Assembly (NCBI GenBank): GCA_021826655.1
Contig: JAKAZC010000097.1
Location: 1-8,988 of the forward strand
DNA: 8,988 nt
Source: Actinomycetes bacterium
GTDB lineage: Bacteria > Actinomycetota > Acidimicrobiia > Acidimicrobiales > RAAP-2
Direction of reading: 5' to 3'
Made by a program: the position numbers and the translations under genes. Positions 6,172 through 8,988 of this stretch are shown piece by piece. The notes under the pieces were generated by a model. That model worked only from the letters and a program-made list of their open reading frames with translations. It was not told the DNA's origin and ran no database searches. The first letter of the stretch is position 1; each line of letters opens with the position of its first letter.

Positions 6172-8211
6172 TCAGGTCCGTCCGGACGCCCGTGCCTCCA
6201 GCCCCAGCTGGGCGATCGTCGGCAGCACCAGCGGCTCGATCCACTGCCCGCCGGCCCGGGTGATGTGGATGCCGTCCGCCCACCGCACCGTCACCCCGTC
6301 CACCACGGACTGGAAGTGTCCCGCGGGATCCAGGATCCGGTTGAGGTCGATGACCGTGACCTCGCCGGGGTGGCGGGCCGCCACCTGCTCGAGGATCCGG
6401 TTGTACTCGTCGACCCGCGAGCTCCGGTTCTCGGGGTAGACCGAGCCGTCGGGTGCCTCCTGGGGCGGGTCGATGTAGGGCATGGTGAACAGCACCACCT
6501 TCGCCCCGCCGGCCGACAGCACCCCGACCACCTGGTCCATCTCCTGTTGGAGGTGCCGGTTCCACGCCGGCTGGTCGATCGAGACCACGGTGCTGCCCAC
6601 CAGGTGGTCGGCGATCTCGAACCGGCCGGCCAGCAGCCCGACCACCTCGGGGTGGTAGCGGGCGATCTCGCCGGCCCACAGCGTCCGCCAGTGCCGACAC
6701 GACGACACCGGGACGTCGATCTGCCCCGACGACACGCCGTCGACATTGTCGAGGTCGCACCCGAGCACGCCCAAGTTGTCGACCTGCACGCCGAAGTGCG
6801 CCACACTGCCGCGCACCAGCCCGAGCCCCGCTGTCACGGCCAGCGAGTCGCCCACCAGGAGGAACCGGATCGGGTCGGAGGTGAACGCGTTGGCCGCGTC
6901 CAGCGCCTGGCGCTCGCCCACCGGGATGGTGCCGGCCGTCCTGGGTGGGGCGGCGGCGGTCGCCGGTGCCACGGTGCCGACCACGACCACCGCGACGGTG
7001 ACGGCCAGGGCGGTCACAGCAGGTGCGACGGCACGCAGCGACCGCCAGAACACGCCCTCCATGACCGGTCGCTCGACCAGGTAGTAGCTGAGTGCGGCCA
7101 GCACGAAGGTGGCGAGCACCCGGACGGCCACCAGGGCGGTGCCTCCCAGGCCGGTGCGGGCCGAGTCGAGTTCGATGGACACCGGGAAGTGCCACAGGTA
7201 GGCGCCGTAGGAGACGGTGCCGATCCACACCAGGGGCCGCACCGACAGCACCGTGGCGATGGGCCCGCCGGCCACGCACACCGACCCGGCGATGAGTGCG
7301 GCGGCCGACAGGGCCGACACCAGGAACCCGCCCCGGTAGGCGATCGGGCTGGTGCCCGACAGGGTGGTGGTGAGGACGACCGTGCCGGCCAGGCCGGCCA
7401 GTCCGAGCACGGTGAGGGCGATCCGGGCCGGGCGGGACGCGGCGACCGGGGCCATGCCGGCCAGGCCGCGGCGGCGCTGGACGAGGGTGAGGAGGCAGGC
7501 CAGCACCGAGCCCACCAGGATCGACTGGGCGTGGGTGTCGGTGCCGAAGTAGAGCCGGGTGATGTTGGCGCCGGGGTGGTACAGCCAGGCCATCTCCGTG
7601 GCCGAGGCCACCACGCCCACGAGCGAGATCCCGAGCAGGAGCTCGACGCCCCGGTCGAACCTGCGGCCGAGGTGCAGCACGGCCAGCACCACCAGCGGCC
7701 ACACCAGGTAGAACTGCTCCTCCACCGCCAGGGACCAGGTGTGGGTCAGCGGAGAGACCGCACCCGTGGCCACGAAGTAGTTGCCCGAAGCTGCGATCTG
7801 CCACCAGTTGGAGAAGTAGAAGAGGGCCGACAGGTCGGCCATCCGCAGGTCCGGGTAGAGGCCGGCCGGATAGGTGAGGCGGACCACCAGGGTCACCACC
7901 ACCAGCACCACGGCCAGGGCGGGCAGCAGGCGCCTCGCCCGCCGGGCCCAGAAGGCGCCGAGCCGGATGCGGGCCGCCCGGGCCCACTCCCCCAGCAGCA
8001 GGCCGGTGATCAGGTAGCCGGACAGGACGTAGAAGATGTCCAGGCTGAAGAACCCGCCCTCGAACCGGGCCACCCCGAAGTGGTACCCCATGATGATCAG
8101 CAGGGCGAACGCACGCAGCCCGTCGAGCGCGACCACGCGCTCCCGGCCGGTCGCCGACCTGCGCAACGCGTCGTGGGCGGTCCGACCGGTCGAGTGGCGG
8201 CCCGGGCTCAC
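6172..8211 (-). CDS. AT3-family O-acyltransferase with C-terminal SGNH domain
   Basis: A 679-residue membrane protein that should acylate, usually acetylate, a surface glycan: the AT3 domain moves the acyl group across the membrane and the SGNH domain passes it on outside. I chose the GTG at 8211-8209 because its GTGA overlaps the upstream TGA by 4 bases, a sign of translational coupling. The AT3 motifs are all present: ALDGLRAFALLIIMGYHFG with Arg33 and His44 (R-x10-H), FFSLDIFYVLSGYLIT (54-69), FWARRARRLLP (87-97), THTWSLAVEEQFYLVWPL (156-173), SYGAYLWHFPV and YYLVERP. Ten or so helices end near residue 415. The outer SGNH domain (about 431-679) has LLVGDSLA (Asp455, Ser456) and DGIH (Asp646, His649), giving the usual Ser/Asp/His set. 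The block-III GxN asparagine is not evident; GLLAGRF stands there. The substrate is unknown. Length and order match OafA-type AT3-SGNH fusions. Confidence 0.94.
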   Translation of the reverse strand: MSPGRHSTGRTAHDALRRSATGRERVVALDGLRAFALLIIMGYHFGVARFEGGFFSLDIFYVLSGYLITGLLLGEWARAARIRLGAFWARRARRLLPALAVVLVVVTLVVRLTYPAGLYPDLRMADLSALFYFSNWWQIAASGNYFVATGAVSPLTHTWSLAVEEQFYLVWPLVVLAVLHLGRRFDRGVELLLGISLVGVVASATEMAWLYHPGANITRLYFGTDTHAQSILVGSVLACLLTLVQRRRGLAGMAPVAASRPARIALTVLGLAGLAGTVVLTTTLSGTSPIAYRGGFLVSALSAAALIAGSVCVAGGPIATVLSVRPLVWIGTVSYGAYLWHFPVSIELDSARTGLGGTALVAVRVLATFVLAALSYYLVERPVMEGVFWRSLRAVAPAVTALAVTVAVVVVGTVAPATAAAPPRTAGTIPVGERQALDAANAFTSDPIRFLLVGDSLAVTAGLGLVRGSVAHFGVQVDNLGVLGCDLDNVDGVSSGQIDVPVSSCRHWRTLWAGEIARYHPEVVGLLAGRFEIADHLVGSTVVSIDQPAWNRHLQQEMDQVVGVLSAGGAKVVLFTMPYIDPPQEAPDGSVYPENRSSRVDEYNRILEQVAARHPGEVTVIDLNRILDPAGHFQSVVDGVTVRWADGIHITRAGGQWIEPLVLPTIAQLGLEARASGRT
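6838..6952 (-). repeat. 115-bp perfect direct repeat, copy 1 (inside complete acyltransferase gene)
   Basis: Every base of 6838-6952 equals 8874-8988, at a constant offset of 2036 bases. It encodes the linker and the start of the SGNH domain, from APPRTAG through VGDSLA. At its low-coordinate end identity stops sharply: the preceding plus-strand base is C here and T in the other copy, and the sequences then diverge. The high-coordinate limit is unknown because the window ends. Confidence 0.95.
8208..8211 (-). promoter_or_regulatory. GTGA start/stop overlap coupling the tandem acyltransferase genes
   Basis: On the minus strand the sequence CGGTGAGC contains the GTG start of the downstream acyltransferase and the TGA stop of the upstream one, sharing four bases. 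No strong Shine-Dalgarno motif is seen just upstream, so ribosomes ending the first gene probably restart here. Confidence 0.7.
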
Positions 8212-8988
8212 CGGGTCACGCCGGCGCGGGCCTGGAGACCGAGCTCGGCCACCGTGGGCAGGATCCGGGGCTGCAGCCACGTCCCGCCGGCCGGGGTGAC
8301 GTGGATCCCGTCGGGCCACCGGGCGACGATCCCGTCCACCACGGTCTGGAACCGGCCGTGTGGCGACAGCATGGCGTGGAGGTCCACCACGGTGACCTGG
8401 CCGCGGAAGGCGGACGCCACCCGTGCGAGGTCGTGGTTGAAGGCGGTCACCCGACCGGGACGGTCCTCGGGGAACCTGGTGCCGTCGGGTGCCTCCTGCG
8501 GCGGGGCGAAGAAGGGCTCGGTGAACAGCACCACCTTGGCCTTCGAGCCGACCAGCATCCGGACGACGTCGGTGTACTCGGCCACCAGGTGGGCGTCCCA
8601 GGCCGGCTCACCGACGTGCACCGTGCGGCCGCCGACCACCCGGTCGGTGAGCGACCATCGCCCGGTGAGCAGTCCGACCACGTCGGGGTGGCACCGGGCG
8701 ATGTCGTCCGCGTACAGCGAGCGCCACTGGAGGCAGGCGGTGAACGGCGTGACGAGTTGACCCTGGCTGTAGGCGGGGGCGCTGTCGTAGTCGCACCCGA
8801 ACACGCCCTGGTCGATCACCTGCACGCCGTACGCGCGGACGCTCCCGACGCCCAGGCCCACCGACAGGGTGATGGCCAGCGAGTCGCCCACCAGGAGGAA
8901 CCGGATCGGGTCGGAGGTGAACGCGTTGGCCGCGTCCAGCGCCTGGCGCTCGCCCACCGGGATGGTGCCGGCCGTCCTGGGTGGGGCG
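8208..8988 (-). CDS. SGNH end of a second AT3-SGNH O-acyltransferase (partial, runs off right edge)
   Basis: About 259 C-terminal residues are visible, ending with TGA at 8210-8208. The frame is open to the right edge (APPRTAGTIPVGERQ at the edge), so the true start lies outside. It contains LLVGDSLA at the front and RWPDGIHVTPAGG near the end, the Ser and Asp/His blocks of an SGNH hydrolase/transferase domain. It aligns without gaps to the C-terminus of the downstream gene, from VGERQ to the end (249 residues each). After the GDSL block, 111 of 219 residues agree by hand count. In the paralogue this domain is fused behind an AT3 membrane domain, so the unseen part very likely holds one too. 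It overlaps the downstream gene by 4 bases, so the two are probably co-transcribed with this gene first. Its specificity may differ, as many loop residues differ (for example PYIDPPQEAPDGS against PFFAPPQEAPDGT). Confidence 0.92.
   Translation of the reverse strand, partial: APPRTAGTIPVGERQALDAANAFTSDPIRFLLVGDSLAITLSVGLGVGSVRAYGVQVIDQGVFGCDYDSAPAYSQGQLVTPFTACLQWRSLYADDIARCHPDVVGLLTGRWSLTDRVVGGRTVHVGEPAWDAHLVAEYTDVVRMLVGSKAKVVLFTEPFFAPPQEAPDGTRFPEDRPGRVTAFNHDLARVASAFRGQVTVVDLHAMLSPHGRFQTVVDGIVARWPDGIHVTPAGGTWLQPRILPTVAELGLQARAGVTR
8874..8988 (-). repeat. 115-bp perfect direct repeat, copy 2 (inside partial acyltransferase gene, may extend past edge)
   Basis: Identical to 6838-6952 and in the same reading frame and position of the paralogous protein. 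Not one synonymous difference occurs over 38 codons, although the adjoining domain is only about half identical in protein. The repeat is cut by the window edge, so its full length may be much larger. Confidence 0.95.

Noticed and set aside
5225..6439. 404-codon plus-strand frame across the 5.2-6.4 kb region
   Set aside because: It is Arg-rich shadow text that crosses the terminator hairpin and then runs antisense into the acyltransferase 3' end.
8212..8319. Start of the complete acyltransferase 36 codons further upstream
   Set aside because: It would overlap the upstream gene by about 110 bases and add an Arg/Pro-rich segment. The GTG overlapping the upstream TGA is a far better start.
6265..8760. 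Very long open frame (831 codons) on the plus strand opposite the acyltransferases
   Set aside because: It reads as low-complexity His/Asp/Gly/Arg/Gln text, the typical antisense shadow of high-GC genes. The minus strand carries clear AT3 and SGNH motifs over the same bases.

Overview
The window is very GC-rich, with third codon positions that are almost all G or C and two start codons that look leaderless behind TANNNT -10 boxes. This points to a high-GC actinomycete. The leaderless style and gene content would suit an Acidimicrobiia-type lineage, but that is only a guess. No rRNA, tRNA, CRISPR array or transposase was seen.

Layout. (1) Positions 1-162, minus strand: the first 54 codons of a gene running off the left edge. 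It has a good ribosome binding site and ends in RVLGLD, which looks like the opening of a membrane O-acyltransferase (AT3 family). (2) Positions 278-2167 and 2377-4116, plus strand: two large polytopic membrane proteins of GT-C glycosyltransferase type, each behind its own putative leaderless promoter. (3) Positions about 4117-5888: a decayed or accessory patch. It holds the C-terminal part of a Fic-family protein lacking its catalytic histidine motif, a 67-residue helical protein, and a coding-like stretch without a start codon. The patch ends in a strong hairpin. (4) Positions 6172-8988, minus strand: two tandem AT3 acyltransferase-SGNH fusion genes. The downstream one is complete. Only the SGNH end of the upstream one is inside the window.

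The two GT-C-like proteins and the two or three O-acyltransferases suggest a locus that builds and O-acylates a cell-surface glycan. The GT-C-like proteins would move sugars from lipid-phosphate donors outside the membrane, and the AT3-SGNH proteins would acetylate or acylate the product. This pathway is inferred from neighbourhood and fold; no substrate can be read from the sequence.

The most striking signal is in the tandem acyltransferases. The 115 bases that end at the right edge (8874-8988) are identical to 6838-6952 in the neighbouring paralogue. Directly past the GDSL motif the two proteins fall to about half identity (111 of 219 residues by hand count, no gaps). This abrupt border suggests gene conversion or recombination that homogenises one part of the pair while the SGNH domains diverge.
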